From Tuctoria greenei (Eukaryota > Streptophyta > Magnoliopsida > Poales > Poaceae), in assembly GCA_036927565.1 (NCBI GenBank), contig JAYESD010000001.1, positions 70,203,751-70,267,750 on the forward strand: a stretch of DNA of 64,000 nt, written 5' to 3'. The number at the start of each line of letters is the position of its first letter. Position 1 is the first letter of the stretch. Positions 45,149 to 57,400 of this stretch are shown one piece after another. The translations under genes were made by a program, and so were the position numbers. The notes beneath the pieces are model-generated. The model did not search any database. It was given only the letters and a program-made list of their open reading frames with translations, and was not told the DNA's origin.

Positions 45149-47479
45149 TTATGCTTTTGTCTTAGGTACCCATGCTTTCTTGGGTCCTTTGAGGTTAGTG
45201 ACAAGTGACTTGGGCACCCAAACACGAGAATTGGTGTTCTCATGGAGTAGCCCAACATATTTAGCATGAACTTTTCCAAAACTATTTTTCATAAGCACAT
45301 ATGAAGCATCAAAAGTTATAAACAAAATTTGTTGTTCATAAGAGTTCACAATGTTAAATTTATCAACACTATTATGTTTTCCAACTTGGAAGGAGTTTCG
45401 CTTGACAAAAACTATGTGATCCTTGTCATTCTTGTGGCTTCTAGCTTTTTGCCTTTCACCATGAGAATACCCAATGTCATGTTTAACATTAGGAGGTCTT
45501 GTGACCAAGTATGCATTACGTGCATACTTGACCTTCTCCTTGTCAAACATGCCACTTTGGGAGGGATGCTTGTCTTTTGTCAAGTTTGACTTTTCTTTCA
45601 AGTTAGTGTCACCTTTAGCACATGTACAAGTTATAACAGTTTTAGATTCAATATGTTGATAAGGTGAGCTTAAAGAGCATGAAGAACCACTTTGCTTGAG
45701 TGATTCAACTTGCATCTCAAGGATCTTGTTAACTTTGATTAAGTTAGCAAGTTCATCCTTGATAGTGATGTTTGAGTCTTTAACATCAAACAAGTCTCCT
45801 TGCTTGAAGCTAACTCATGTTCAAGTGATTTATTGCGCTCCTTTTCAAGCTCAAGAAGCTTTTCAATCTCAAGATATTTCACAATATTGAGAATGATCAT
45901 ATCTTCTTGGTGATTGACTAGCTCCTCCTTATCAACAATCTCATCCATTAGAATTTTTATTTTTGCTACAGTATTTTTATCTAAACCTCTAAGCACATCT
46001 CTTCATCATCACCAGAATTATCAATATCACTAGTAACGGAATGCGAGGAGGAAGATTTAGTTTTAACCTTTCTTTTTCCTTCCTTGGCCATTGGGCATGT
46101 GTGGTTGGTGTCCTCCATGTTCCCATGGTTGGGAAGGGAGTGGACTTCATGGTAGGCTTCTTATAGTGGCCATCTCCTCTTATTCTTCAGATGAGGACTC
46201 ATCATTGGAGTCCCACTCCTTCCCTAGATGTGTTTGGCCATATTGCTTCTTTTTCTTGAATATTTTCTTTTGTTGAGGCTTGTTGTCTTTACTCTTCCTC
46301 TTATTGTCTTCATGTGGGCAATCCACTATGAAATGATCATATTCTCCACAATTATAGCATGCGCGTCTCATCCTGGATCTTTGGCTGTCCTTATGTCTTC
46401 CTTCACTTGAATTGCCACCCTTTCTTCTTCTCATCATTTTCTTGAAGTTTTTGATGAGCAAGATCATGTTGTCTTCATCGACATTAGTGCTTTCATCATC
46501 ACCATCATCTTCCTCAGGAGCTTCTCAAGTTTCTTTTGATGTGGGCTTGCATGTTGCCTTTAGAGCAACTCCTCTCTTCTTTGCCGAGGTAGGATCGGCA
46601 AGTTCCTTGACATTCTTGGATTCCTTCTCCATCATTTCGAAGTTGATGATTTTGCCAAGAAGTTCGTCCGGGGTCATTTTGTGAAACTCGGGACTTTCTC
46701 TAATCATGGATCAGAGTGTCAAGTTTTGAGGCATAAACGCTCTAAGAATCAATTTTACCACTTCATGATATGTCCACTTCTTGCTACCATAGGCTCGGAC
46801 TTTGTTGATGAGAGATTTTAGTCGATTGTACATTTCTTGGGGTGATTCACCTTCTTCGATAGCAAATCTTCCCAATTAAATCATCTCAATTTTAGCTTCA
46901 CGTACATCACGATCACCTTCTTGTGCAATTTTCGGAGTGTCCCAAATTTCCTTGGCAACTTCAAGTCCATCACCTTGGTGAACTCATCTCGGCTCAATGA
47001 TGAGGTGATTACAGTTGCAACTTAAGCATTTCGATGAATAGCTTGCTCTTGATCCGGAGTTAGCTCTTCATCATCATCAGGAATATCTAGCCCTGTACAC
47101 ACTATATGCCAAAGACTTGGGTTAAGAGATATAAGGTGCATTTTCATGTTCTGTCTCCACATTGAATAATCATTTCCATCAAAGTATGGTGCTTTGCCTA
47201 AAGGAATTGACAAGTACTGACTATTAGAATTTAGGCGCTCGTAGTTAAAAGGATATCGGGAGTAGTCTGTGTGACTACTCCCTTTTGCTTCTTTTCTTCA
47301 ACCTTTTTCCCTTTTGGGGAGAGTGCCTTCTTCTGCATAAGAGCCTTGAGTTGAAGCATCTCCTCATCATCGTCCTCACAATATTGAATGGCATTGAGGA
47401 GTTTCTCTAGTTTTTTATTTCCTTAATCATCACCCTTTTCATGGTTGAGGCCCTTGTTTTCACCCTTGATTTCTGACAT
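45149..47479 (-). pseudogene. gag: Gag of 2b, broken
   Basis: The ATG is at 47477-47479 (MSEIKGENKG). The capsid region is at about 46700-47213 (FDGNDYSMWRQNMKMHL), the CCHC knuckle (CYNCGEYDHFIVDC) near 46340, the coiled coil at about 45720-45996, and the tail at 45149-45793 ending WVPKTKA-stop. Several stops and shifts lie between. At about 45350 it lacks the 81-nt palindrome block found in 2a, giving a before/after comparison. The stop is followed, as in 2a, by a pyrimidine-rich acceptor-like TTTTTGTAG. Confidence 0.88.
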
Positions 47480-47516
47480 CGTCTCTTCGAGCGGTGATTC
47501 TCTTTTGAAGAGTTTG

Positions 47517-47526
47517 GCTCTGATAC
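47517..47526 (-). other. Primer-binding site remnant of 2b
   Basis: The minus strand reads TATCAGAGCC directly after LTR sequence. About seven bases at the LTR/primer-site joint (the TTCAATTGG equivalent in 2a) are missing, so priming would be impaired. Confidence 0.8.
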
Positions 47527-48588
47527 ATGTAGTCTAGAGGGGGTGAACAGGCTTTTTGAACTTTTATCGATCCCTGAAATACTTAGCAAAGAGATCAAAT
47601 ACAGGGTGGTCGGACTAGTCCGTTACGGTGAGGACTAGTCCGGTATATGCGCACTTAAAAGCCAAGTAAATCTTTATTTCTTCTTCTATTATTCTATGTA
47701 GAAGAAAGCAATTGAAAACTTAAACATATTGTAATTATGAAGTAAGAGATTGCAACTAAGTTTAACACAATGTTTCGATGAAGATTAAACAAGAATTTGC
47801 AAACCCCAATATGTGATCAAAAAGTAGAACAGGAACACGCGAGATAAAATTTTATCCCGAGGTTCGATCCTACGGAGGAATCTACGTCCCCATTGAGGAG
47901 TCCACGGAGGACCGGGTCTTCACTAACCCTTCCCTCGTTGAATTGCCACGGAGCCTGAAGGTCATGAGATGTACAATAATCAATGAGAGTGTGCAAGAGA
48001 TCAAACCCAAGAGCTGAAGGTCGTGAAGAAAGAATTCTCTCCTTTATCCAATCCCGAATCCTCAAAGATTTTATCCTTTTTAGTTTAGAATGAGTAGAGA
48101 GAGGTGTTTTGTGCTCTTGGAAGGTGTGACGGCGCAGGGGTTCGAGAGATAGGGTTACATGGTCGTGCACCTCTATATATACAAGGGTTTCCAAAAGTTA
48201 CTGTTAGGTTTTGCGAAGGGCGGACTAGTTCGTTGGTGGACACTGGACTAGTCCGGTGTGCGTGTGTGGAAAACCCTAAGTTTTGAGGGTACCGGACTAG
48301 TCTCTTAAGGTGTGGACTAGTCTGCTTCTTTCTCAGAGAGTTTTCGGACTAGACCGATCATTATCGGACTTGTCTACTGTGGTGAAAATGTGAAGAGCTG
48401 AGGACAAGTCCACACTTGGAGGACGTGTTCGTTTTCTACTCAGAGAATTTTTGGAGAAGTCCGATCAATATCGGACTAGTTCGCTCTTGTGCAAAACGTG
48501 AAGAGTTGCGGACAAGTCCGCACCTGGAGGACGTGTCCATTTTCTACTCAGAGAGATTTTGGACTAGTCCGCACCTGGAGGACTTGAC
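47527..48588 (-). repeat. 5' LTR of 2b, truncated
   Basis: This is parallel to 26009-26416 plus 38253 onward. It lacks the outer 370 bp or so (the TGAAAGTGCATC end). Palindrome motifs, mostly mutated, lie at 47610-47645 and 48220-48580. The word GCACCTGGAGGAC occurs twice (near 48520 and 48571), each time after a TCCG motif, unlike the left LTR, so a rearrangement between motif copies preceded or caused the break. Confidence 0.85.
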
Positions 48589-48589
48589 T

Positions 48590-51094
48590 ATTGTTGATGA
48601 TTATTCTAGATACTCTTGGGTTCATTTTATGGCATCTAAGAATTAAGCTTTTAGTCACTTTAGAACTTTTTTTATTAGATTATCAATTGATCACCCAGTA
48701 TCTTTAAAAGCAATTAGAAGTGATAATGGTACTAAATTTAAAAATCAATCTTTTGATCACTTTTGTGCTGAAAATGGAATAGATCATCAATTTTCTTCAC
48801 CATATGTACCTCAAAAAAACGGTGTTGTAGAAAGAAAGAACAGAACCTTAGTTGAGATGGCTAGGACTATGCTTGATGAATATCAAACTTCTAGAAAATT
48901 TTGGGCTGATGCGATGGCAACCGCTTGTTATGTCTCAAATCATGTTTTCTTGCGCGCTAAGCTAGGTAAAACACCATATGAGCTCCGGTTTGGACATAGG
49001 CCTAGTGTTACGTACTTTCGGGTTTTTGGTTGCAAATGCTTTGTTAAGAAACATGGTAATCTTGATAAATTTGAACTTAGATCCATGGATGGCATGTTTC
49101 TTGGTTATCCATCTCATACTAGAGTCTACCGTGTGATTTTACTTGACACTAACAAAATTGTGGAGACTTGTGAAGTGTCTTTTGATGAATCTAGCCCAGG
49201 TACTAGCTCAAACACTGCAGGTCCAGATCCATATCCGCAAGGGGAGAGCATCTTCGTTGAAGATGTGGAAGAGGTGGAGCTGCTGCTCGAAAATTCAGCA
49301 GCTAATGACATTGTTCGAGCTCCTGATTTTGATTCATAGCCAACACCGATGACCACCATTGCTGCTCCAGATCCTCCTCAAGTCACAAGCTCATCGATTT
49401 GTGGTGAACATGAAGAAGAAGAAGCTTGTGAAGTGTCCACTCCCCTCCGGGTTCTCAAAATTCATCCTCCACAACAGATTATTGGAAGCTTGCACGAACG
49501 AGTTACACGGTCCAGGTTTCGCGATCCAAACTCTCATGCTCATTCTGCTTTTGTTGCTTCTTTTGAACCCAAAGATATATCACACGCACTCACTAATGAA
49601 TCTTGGATTATTTCCATGCAAGAAGAGTTAGAAAATTTTGAAAGAAATAATGTTTGGAAAAGTGTACCTCCTCCTCCTCAAGGTCACACTTTAATTGGAA
49701 CTAAATGGGTGTTTAAAAATAAACAAAGTGAGGATGGGGTTGTGGTTAGGAATAATTCTAGGTTGGTTGCTCAAGGTTTCACTCAAGTTGAGGGTCTAGA
49801 TTTTGATGAAACTTTTGCTCATGTTGCTAGATTAGAAGCCATAAGAATTTTGTTACCTTTTGCTGCATCTAAAGGTTTTAAGCTATATCAAATGGATGCT
49901 AAAAGTGCTTTTCTCAATGGCTACATAGATGAGGAGGTTTATGTCAAACAACCATTGGGTTTTGAAAATTCAGATTTTCCTAATCATGTTTACAAACTGT
50001 CCAAAGCCTTGTACGGTCTCAAACAAGCCCCTAGAGCATGGTATGATAGGTTAAAAACATTCTTACTTGAAAAGGGGTTTACCATGGGCAAGGTTGATAA
50101 AACTCTTTTTGTTCTTAAGCATGGCAATGACTCATTATTCGTTCAAGTGTATGTGGATGATATTATCTTTGGTTGTGCTTCTCATGATCTTGTGTCCAAG
50201 TTTTCAGCTATGATGAGTTCAGAATTTGAGATGAGTATGATGGGAGAACTCACGTACTTTTTGGGGCTGCAAACTAAGGAGGGTACCTTTGTGCATCAAA
50301 CAAAGTATACGAAAGACCTCCTAAGGCGCTTCAATATGGACAAAAGCAAGCCTCTTCGGGCACCAATGAGAACAACAACAACACTTGAACTTGATGAAGA
50401 TGGTGAATCCGTGGATCAAAAAGAATATAGAAGCATGATTGGATCACTTTTGTACCTCACGGCATCAAGACTTGACATACAATTCAGTGTATGTCTTTGT
50501 GCACGCTTTCGAGCTTCCCCACGTGCTTCACATCGTCAAGCCGTCAAAAGGATTCTCAGGTACTTACATGGAACTCAAGAACTTGGTATTTTTCTTCCTT
50601 CTTCCTCAACCGTTACCTTGAAAGCTTTTTCATATGCTGATTTTGGAGGTTGTAGGATTGATAGGAAAAGTACTTCTGGTGCTTGTCATTTTCTTGGTAA
50701 TTCTCTTGTTGCTTGGTCCTCTAGAAAACAAAGCTCAATTGCGCAATCCACGACTGAATCTGAATATGTAGCTGCTGCTAGTGCTTGCTCACAAATTCTT
50801 TGGATTGTTCAAACACTTAAGGACTATGGGGTTGACCTATATAGTGTTCCACTGGTTTGTGATAACACTAGTGCCATTTGCATTGCTAAAAACCCTGTGC
50901 AACATTCTAGAACCAAGCACATTGATATTAGATATCACTTTCTCCATGATAATGTTGAAAAAGGAAACATTGTGCTTCACCATGTAGATACCGAACAACA
51001 ATTGGCTGACATTTTTACAAAACCTTTGGATTTCACTCGTTTTTGTTATATTCATAGTGAAACAGGGGTTATGCATCCTCATGGCTTAAATTAA
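48590..51094 (+). pseudogene. pol: Copia pol of 1d, truncated; RT-RNase H part open
   Basis: Integrase from the first catalytic region onward (RSDNGTKF, NGVVERKNR) has a TAA at about 48643 where siblings read GAA, and TAG at 49337-49339. After that, 49349-51094 is one open frame of 581 codons. It covers the linker (HALTNESWIISMQEELENFERNN), RT (KLYQMDAKSAFLNG, YVDD near 50152) and RNase H to IFTKPLDFTRF, with TAA at 51092-51094. It is the best-kept RT of family 1 here. DVKSAF reads DAKSAF, and compared with 1b four residues (QIKQ) are missing after YFLGL. It cannot move alone. Confidence 0.9.
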
Positions 51095-52033
51095 GGGGGA
51101 GTTTTGAAACTTGGAAAGTATATGTGTGAATCTGAAATTAAAATAATATGAGCATAGTATTTCATACATATATGACTTTGTGATTCCTTTTACATGCTAA
51201 AAGTTCTTACTACATTACTTGTGTTATACATTTTGTAGTTTTTGCCATGTCTAGTAATTGGAATAATTACTTACACTAAATCTGGTCATGGTTGAACTTT
51301 CTTGCTATTTTGAACTTGTTGCATGCTCACAAGTGTTTTTAATCATAAAGAATAAATCAAGTAATCAACTCACATATTGAGTTTTTGTGAACAAATATAA
51401 GATAATATGCATGCATCGCACTTCTTCTTTTGAGATGGCTTATCATTGCACTTAGATATGAACTTGGAAGAAGTTGTGTATGACTAAAACCATGTCCTTA
51501 AGCTTCTGATTGTCAAATGACATTGGCTTGGCTTGGCTGGTTAGAATAAAGCAGATGCGCATATAATATCTTGTAAATATCATATGATCTAAATTTGTGC
51601 CTTGAAAAATAATAAAATGCAGCAACAAGTGTCATGTTTTCAGGTATTGAAATAGTTAAGTTTGTGAGATCATGACTTGCTTAAATTGAAAATTACATTT
51701 GATTTCTAGCATGGCTTACACTACTTTATGTATCTCACTGTTGTGATAGTGTAAGTTACTCGATAGTATGACTTGGATGAGCTTTGTTTTATATGTATAT
51801 GTTATAATATGCTCATAACAATTAAAATTTCTCTTTTGAACCTTGTTGAATACATTGTCAAAGGGGGAGAGATAATATGGTGAATTATGCAAGGGGGGGG
51901 GGAATATGTATAGGGGGGGGAATTTATTTCTATCTCATTTGATTTTCAAAAAGGGAGAAAATTGTTCTCAAAACTTTTCATGCCAATGTTCGGATTTAAA
52001 TGGTGTTGCCAATGCATTCATCAAGGGGGAGAT
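51095..52033 (+). other. 3' non-coding region of 1d with polypurine tracts
   Basis: There is no gene. Purine tracts lie at 51092-51101, about 51859-51870 and 52023-52033, the last next to the LTR. Two long G runs occur near 51893-51902 and 51913-51920. The rest is shared with 1a and 1b. Confidence 0.85.
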
Positions 52034-53850
52034 TGTGAGACCTATGTGTGCTAAATACATTGGCTTTGACAATAAAAGTTTTGAATGTTGCCATAACATC
52101 TTTTTAGCAAGGTCGGACTCTAGCTCCGAGCTTCTGCAAGGTCTGACAATAGGTCTAACTTTCTTTGTCTAGATCCAACATGTTTTTGGGTAGCTCCGGT
52201 GAGCTTTGTTTTTAGCTCCGGCATGTCTTTGATAGCTCCGGCATGTTTTTGTTAAACTTCAATATGTTTTGCTAGGTCCGACTTATGTTGGTTAGCTCGG
52301 ACATGTTTTTCTAGTTCCGGGTAGTTTTGGTTAGCTCCGGCGCTAGGTCCGACTAGCTTTAGTAAGCTTCGGCGCTAGGTTGTACTAGCTTTGGTAAGCT
52401 CCGGCGCTAGGTTGTACTAGTTTTGGTAAGATCCGGGTCAAGCTCCGGTTAGCTTTGGCAAGGTTTGGAGCTTGATCATAATGTTCCAAATTCTCATGTG
52501 AAATGTTTTGAACTTGCTTTACACTTATGGAAAGGTTGCTTAGTATTCTTTTACTAAGTTTTTGGTGCATTTTGGTTGATATGGCTGATATCGTTTTGAT
52601 ATGCTTTGCAACATGCTTATGTGAGGTGCTCACGTAAGGTGTTGCGTTAGGAACTGACTTGAGTCAAGTCGTGGACTTGGGCTCGTACGGATTGGTTGTT
52701 TGTTCATGTGCAGGTGTTGCTTGAGTTCAAGTCATGGCTGGTGGCAGGATGCTTTGGACTAGTCTCAGGGAGGAGATGAGGTTCCAACAACCAAATTCAG
52801 GAGGAATTGTGGTTGAGCAGGTTAGGAGGTCACGCAGGATGATTGAATCAAGGGCAGTGCATATGAAGGTTACTGGATGTCGAAGGAAGGTGTTTTCATG
52901 TATGCATGCGGTGCATGACATGGCAACATGGTTCCGAAGATGGTTTATGGATGGGAAGATCTGGTTGGAAGGATCGGATAGTATCGGTTGATGACTTTGA
53001 CTGCGGCGGAGTCGGTTATGGCTCGGTGTGGAAAGTATCGAGTTGGTTATGATAGGATTTCGTGTGGGTCAAGAATTTGAGTTGTTTAGGAATGTGGAAT
53101 ACATTCCTAAGGTGTTTGGAAGTCTTAATATTGCTTCTATCTGCGTATAGAAGAATCCTAAGCAGTTATGAAAAGTTTCGATTCGTGATCGGAGTAGGAT
53201 TGGAGTCCTAGTTGAGATTGGGTTGGCCTAAGGGCTGGTTATATAGGGAGACCAGAGCTCGTGGTACATGACTTTGGGGCTGTTCCTCTAGTGTTCTATT
53301 GAATAAAATTCGTAGTTTGAAGGAACTTTTGTGCCTTGTTCGTCCGACTTGTTCTAGACAGGTTTTACTCGTCGAGTTTTTGGACAGCACTACCTTTCAT
53401 CGGTGGTTTTATCATAAATCGAGTTTTACAGATCCAATTGACGTGATTCTTTTTGGGTTGTCTTCACAACTTGATTATATATCATCTGTCAAAATTTCAC
53501 GGTCATTGAATTTGTGGTTTCTGATCTACATGAGTTTCTTTGCAGCGTTCCAGAACTGTTTTTTTTGTAGGACAGATTGACCTTTGTTTGATCTTTCGAT
53601 CGTAACTTGAGTTTCTCTCGACGGATTTGAGTGATTCTTGTTGTGTATTCTTAGTGACTTGATTCTCTCTGATATCTATCACTTTTGTCACAGTAAAACA
53701 CGTTTAGATTAGTTTCACACACGATTTCTTTAACGGATCGTTTTTCTGCCGAAGGGGTTGAGATTTAATTGTTTCCGCTGCGTAAGATTTTTTAAGTCTA
53801 CCATTCACCCCCCCCCTCTGGTAGCCTTTCACGTGCTCTTCGATCCTACA
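52034..53850 (+). repeat. 3' LTR of element 1d
   Basis: The LTR is 1817 bp, TGTGAGACC...CGATCCTACA. Its repeat tract (about 52110-52460) is built from TAGCTCCGG and GCTAGGTCCGAC words. The TATA-like TATATAG is near 53240 and AATAAA near 53303. ORFs inside are not conserved among the four family-1 LTRs. Confidence 0.93.
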
Positions 53851-54447
53851 CTGGCCCCCTGGTAGATGTGCTCAATTGGATGAGGGCATATACCATCTGG
53901 AGATTGGCAATGTCATGAAGTATTTGTGTTAGCTCCGAGCTCCAAGTTTGGCCTTTGAGAGCTCCGAGAACCCCTTTCCAATGTATGTAACATTGATGGC
54001 GGCCCCCCTGGGAGATGTCGGAACTAAATGCTACAGTGGCTCCATCCTCAACGTGCGAAACATCGACGCCGGGCCCCCTGGGTGGTGCCGGCGCTAGATG
54101 CTCTGGTGGTACCCATCATCAATGTGCGAAACATTGACGCGGGGCCCCCTGGGTAGGGACGGAGCTAGATGCTCCGGTGGCGCTCATCATCAACGTGTGA
54201 AACATCAATGTCAGGCCCCCTGGGGGGTGCTGGAGCTAGATGCTCCGATGGTGCCCATCATAAACATGCAAAATGTTGACGTCGGGCCCCTGGAGACGCC
54301 AGAGCTCCCAGAACGAGCGTGTAAAGCATTTGTCCTGCACATGAGAGACAAGAACGGTAATAAAAGTGTTTCTTCTTACCTATAGTTTAGTTGTGGCTTA
54401 CTATCCTTCCTTGAATTTTGGGTCCTAATCAATTCAACGTGATAATA
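53851..54447. repeat. 71-bp tandem repeat (minisatellite) and flanks
   Basis: GGGCCCCCTGG heads recur at about 54000, 54071, 54142, 54213 and 54284, a period of 70-71 bp. Each is followed by GGTGCCGGAGCTAGATGCTCCGGTGG-type sequence and CATCATCAACGTGCGAAAC. Diverged units may extend left to 53853. The period is not a multiple of three, so the open frame at 54098-54385 is unlikely to be a gene. An intron-like GGTAATAAAAG...TTACCTATAG follows at about 54356-54386. Confidence 0.8.
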
Positions 54448-57400
54448 TGTGGGGACCGGGGTCCACACATTCCAGGAATCGCATTGGGTGGTGCCATGCG
54501 ATGCGGCACCCAACAGCACACAAGAAAAGCCTTACAAAATAACCAACACAAATATTTTATTTCACAAGGTGATTCTCTTCTACAACATAATATACAACGC
54601 AGTAGAATATTTTATACTCACACTCTCAACTAACTATGCACAAGAGAAGCCATCCATGCCCACGGACGCTTCTCACTAGCAACACGAAGAAGAGAGCAGC
54701 GGCAAGGTTTTCGTGAGAGATACATCTTGACAAGCTCGAGGTCTCACGGACAACCACAACATAAACATAAGCTAATAATACATGCAAAAACCACAATATA
54801 GCAACCATGAGCACAAGGCTCAGCAAGACTTAACCGTCTCACCTAAAGCATGAAACTCTACATGCTGGAAACTTTAAAGACTGGAAAGCTTAATTTGCAA
54901 GAATGGACTCGCCAAAAGTAAATCCTTAGTGGTCAGTTTTAAAGTAGCATACGCGATCCATGGGCATAGCACCATTGTGAATTCCACAATCAAACAAGAA
55001 ATGCTTCATCCACGATGATACTTACTCAAGGATGCATAAGCCTTATCCAAGTTAAATGTTTGAAAATTGTAAATTTGCTTATGCTATCTCTATAGTAGTC
55101 AAGATTTCAATACAAGGAATTATTCATAGTAGCATATTCATAATCTTTCCATTTCTCTTTCTTACTACGTCAAGACTCAGTGACCAAGTATGCTCAATCC
55201 ATAACCACAAGCGACGGCGATTCGAATCAAAACACTCGGACTGCACGACACGTATGCCCATACTCGGAGTTGCATTGGCACACTCCACTGATGTCATATT
55301 CAGCCACCTTTCTTCAGATTCAACCACATTCAAACAGTTCAATCGACCCGAACAGTGAGCTCCCCTCAAGGTGCACCTCCGCTGTGAGATGTTCATGAGT
55401 GAGTTACCTCCCACTGTACTAACAGCTGACAGCTTAAGCCGATTGATAAGGTTCCAACATAGAATTCTCAAGGTACATCGGTTTCATGGGTCCCATATAG
55501 CTAGTATACTTTCTGGTAGAGTTCAAATTTGCTCAACAGGGTCAAGCACGAGACGGGCCTTAACCGACATAGACAGGGCAACCAATCCATCTCCCCAACA
55601 CTTGCCTCGCTATTACCGACCCAGACACGAGGTGGGCAAACCAACCTACACAAATCCCCGTCCACATCTCATATTAAAGAGTGAATGTTATAGTAACCTC
55701 TCACGAGTAGGTTTCCCTTACTCGACTTCTCTCGCAAGTAGAATTCAACTACTTGACTTGTTGTCGATAAAATGTGATCAATCTCGCGAGTAGTGTCCAA
55801 CATACTCGACTTCTACCGATTTGCTAACTAACCATTAAGCATAGCAATCTAATCCGAGGGATTCTTATACTACCCATCCACTCCAAGGATTATTTGGTCA
55901 TGCAGGTGGAGTATTCAATCAACATAGACCTAATGCACATATCAAGTCTATTCAATACAGTGTGTATAAAGCAAAACTTTAAAGGGCACTTAAATGCAAA
56001 TCGGGGCTTGCCTTTCGGTTGGAATAAAATTCAGCGACGATCAGTTAGTATTCTTCGTTTAAAAATCATGCCACACCAGAATCACTATAGAAATCCTCAG
56101 CTCCGGGTTGTGCTTCTTGTCAGCCACCTTCGTCGCGAACACTATCAAAATGATATGCAAATAAGAGATTGCAATTTATTAATATAACAATTGAAGTTGA
56201 TTATAACTCAAGAAGTATTAATATTAGTTAGGACTTGAAGTTTTGTTGCTAGACTGGACAGCAACAGAAAGGAAACAAGATGAACTTAGGCAATGGACAT
56301 ATGAAGTGAAATAGATATGGTGTTGTACATAGAGATGTGATCTCAATTTATACAGGTTTAACACATGATCTAAGCCTGAGAAAATTACAGGGAGTTCATA
56401 TGATCATGGATGAATAACCAGGTAAGTTTCAGATACAGCAATTGAATATATTGGTCTACAAAATTTCTTAAGAATTTAGCATTCTCGGAATTTTGGTTGT
56501 AATTGTGGAGGTTTATCATGGCTACCAGTGGTTGTATCATACAGAGGGGGTCTCACTAGTTCTAGGAAAATTTGCTTCACAATTTTCTAAGCTTCCTATA
56601 GGGAGAATTTTATTTTACAAGTTTGGGAGAAATTCTGAAATGGTTATTGTACTTTTCCTAATTTTTCAATTACATAGAGATTTGGAACACTGATCAACCA
56701 AGTAAATTAAGTCCCATGAACTTGAAATTTTTAGTGGAAGTCAAGTTTACTATTTAGAGTGTCCTGACCAAACTTGGGAACTTTCCCATTTATAGAACAT
56801 GAGTAATTAATTTCCCAAGCAGTTAGCCCAAAGGAATTAATTATAAAAAACATGGGAGTTTCATGTCCAACAAATTTCACCACTGCAAATTTGAGATCGA
56901 TATATGATCTACCAGAATTTATTTGGAATTATTTGAGCAATTCTACTAGGAATAATGGATTTTTGAAGTTTGATTGAATTCTAGAATTATTTTCCAATGG
57001 GAAAGTTTAAATAAACCCGTTGGGCCCACTGGTTTAAAATCACCCAATCGGGTTGAAGCAACACGGGGCCGTAGAATTAAAGGGTGTAGCCACACGCGAT
57101 CCACGGGGCGCATCAGATCCGGGGCGCGTCGTTGCTTCACTGATGACCGTGGCCCACCTGGTCGTCGTCTACCTCTAGCCGCGCGAGCGACCGCGGCGGC
57201 GCCTCGCCGGACACCTCGCCACCCGTCAATCAACGGCATGGTTACTCCCCAAACTCGCCGCCTTACCATATTTCGAGGTGCTGAGCACGTCGGTGCGGTC
57301 AGCGCACGCCGGCGATGGCCGGAAAAGCTTGCGCGACGGTGGCGGCGGCAATTAGGGTTTCGGCCATGTCGGCCGAGCCCTACGGTGGGCGAAATCGATC

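Larger units (their letters stand above)
26009..48588 (-). mobile_element. Family-2 Copia element 2b (old, minus strand), split by 2a and truncated at its 5' LTR
   Basis: Reading from right to left: a partial 5' LTR (47527-48588), primer site remnant, gag (45149-47479), pol (42293-45148), extra ORF (39761-41343), polypurine tract and 3' LTR (39275 down to 26009). The 3' LTR is interrupted by element 2a at 26417-38252. LTR sequences of 2b differ visibly from each other (about one base in ten over the compared starts), so it is far older than 2a. All three genes are broken. Its outer right end is lost at the junction with family-1 sequence at about 48589. Confidence 0.9.
48590..53850 (+). mobile_element. 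Family-1 Copia element 1d, 5'-truncated
   Basis: This is a plus-strand copy that starts inside integrase (IVDDYSRYSW) and runs through RT, RNase H, the polypurine tract and a complete 3' LTR. The 5' LTR, gag and protease are missing. The left joint falls inside the 2b LTR and shows no duplication, so it is a deletion or recombination product rather than an insertion end. Confidence 0.9.

Noticed and set aside
54098..54385. Open frame across the 71-bp repeat
   Set aside because: The period is not divisible by three, so successive units are read in different frames; no conserved protein.
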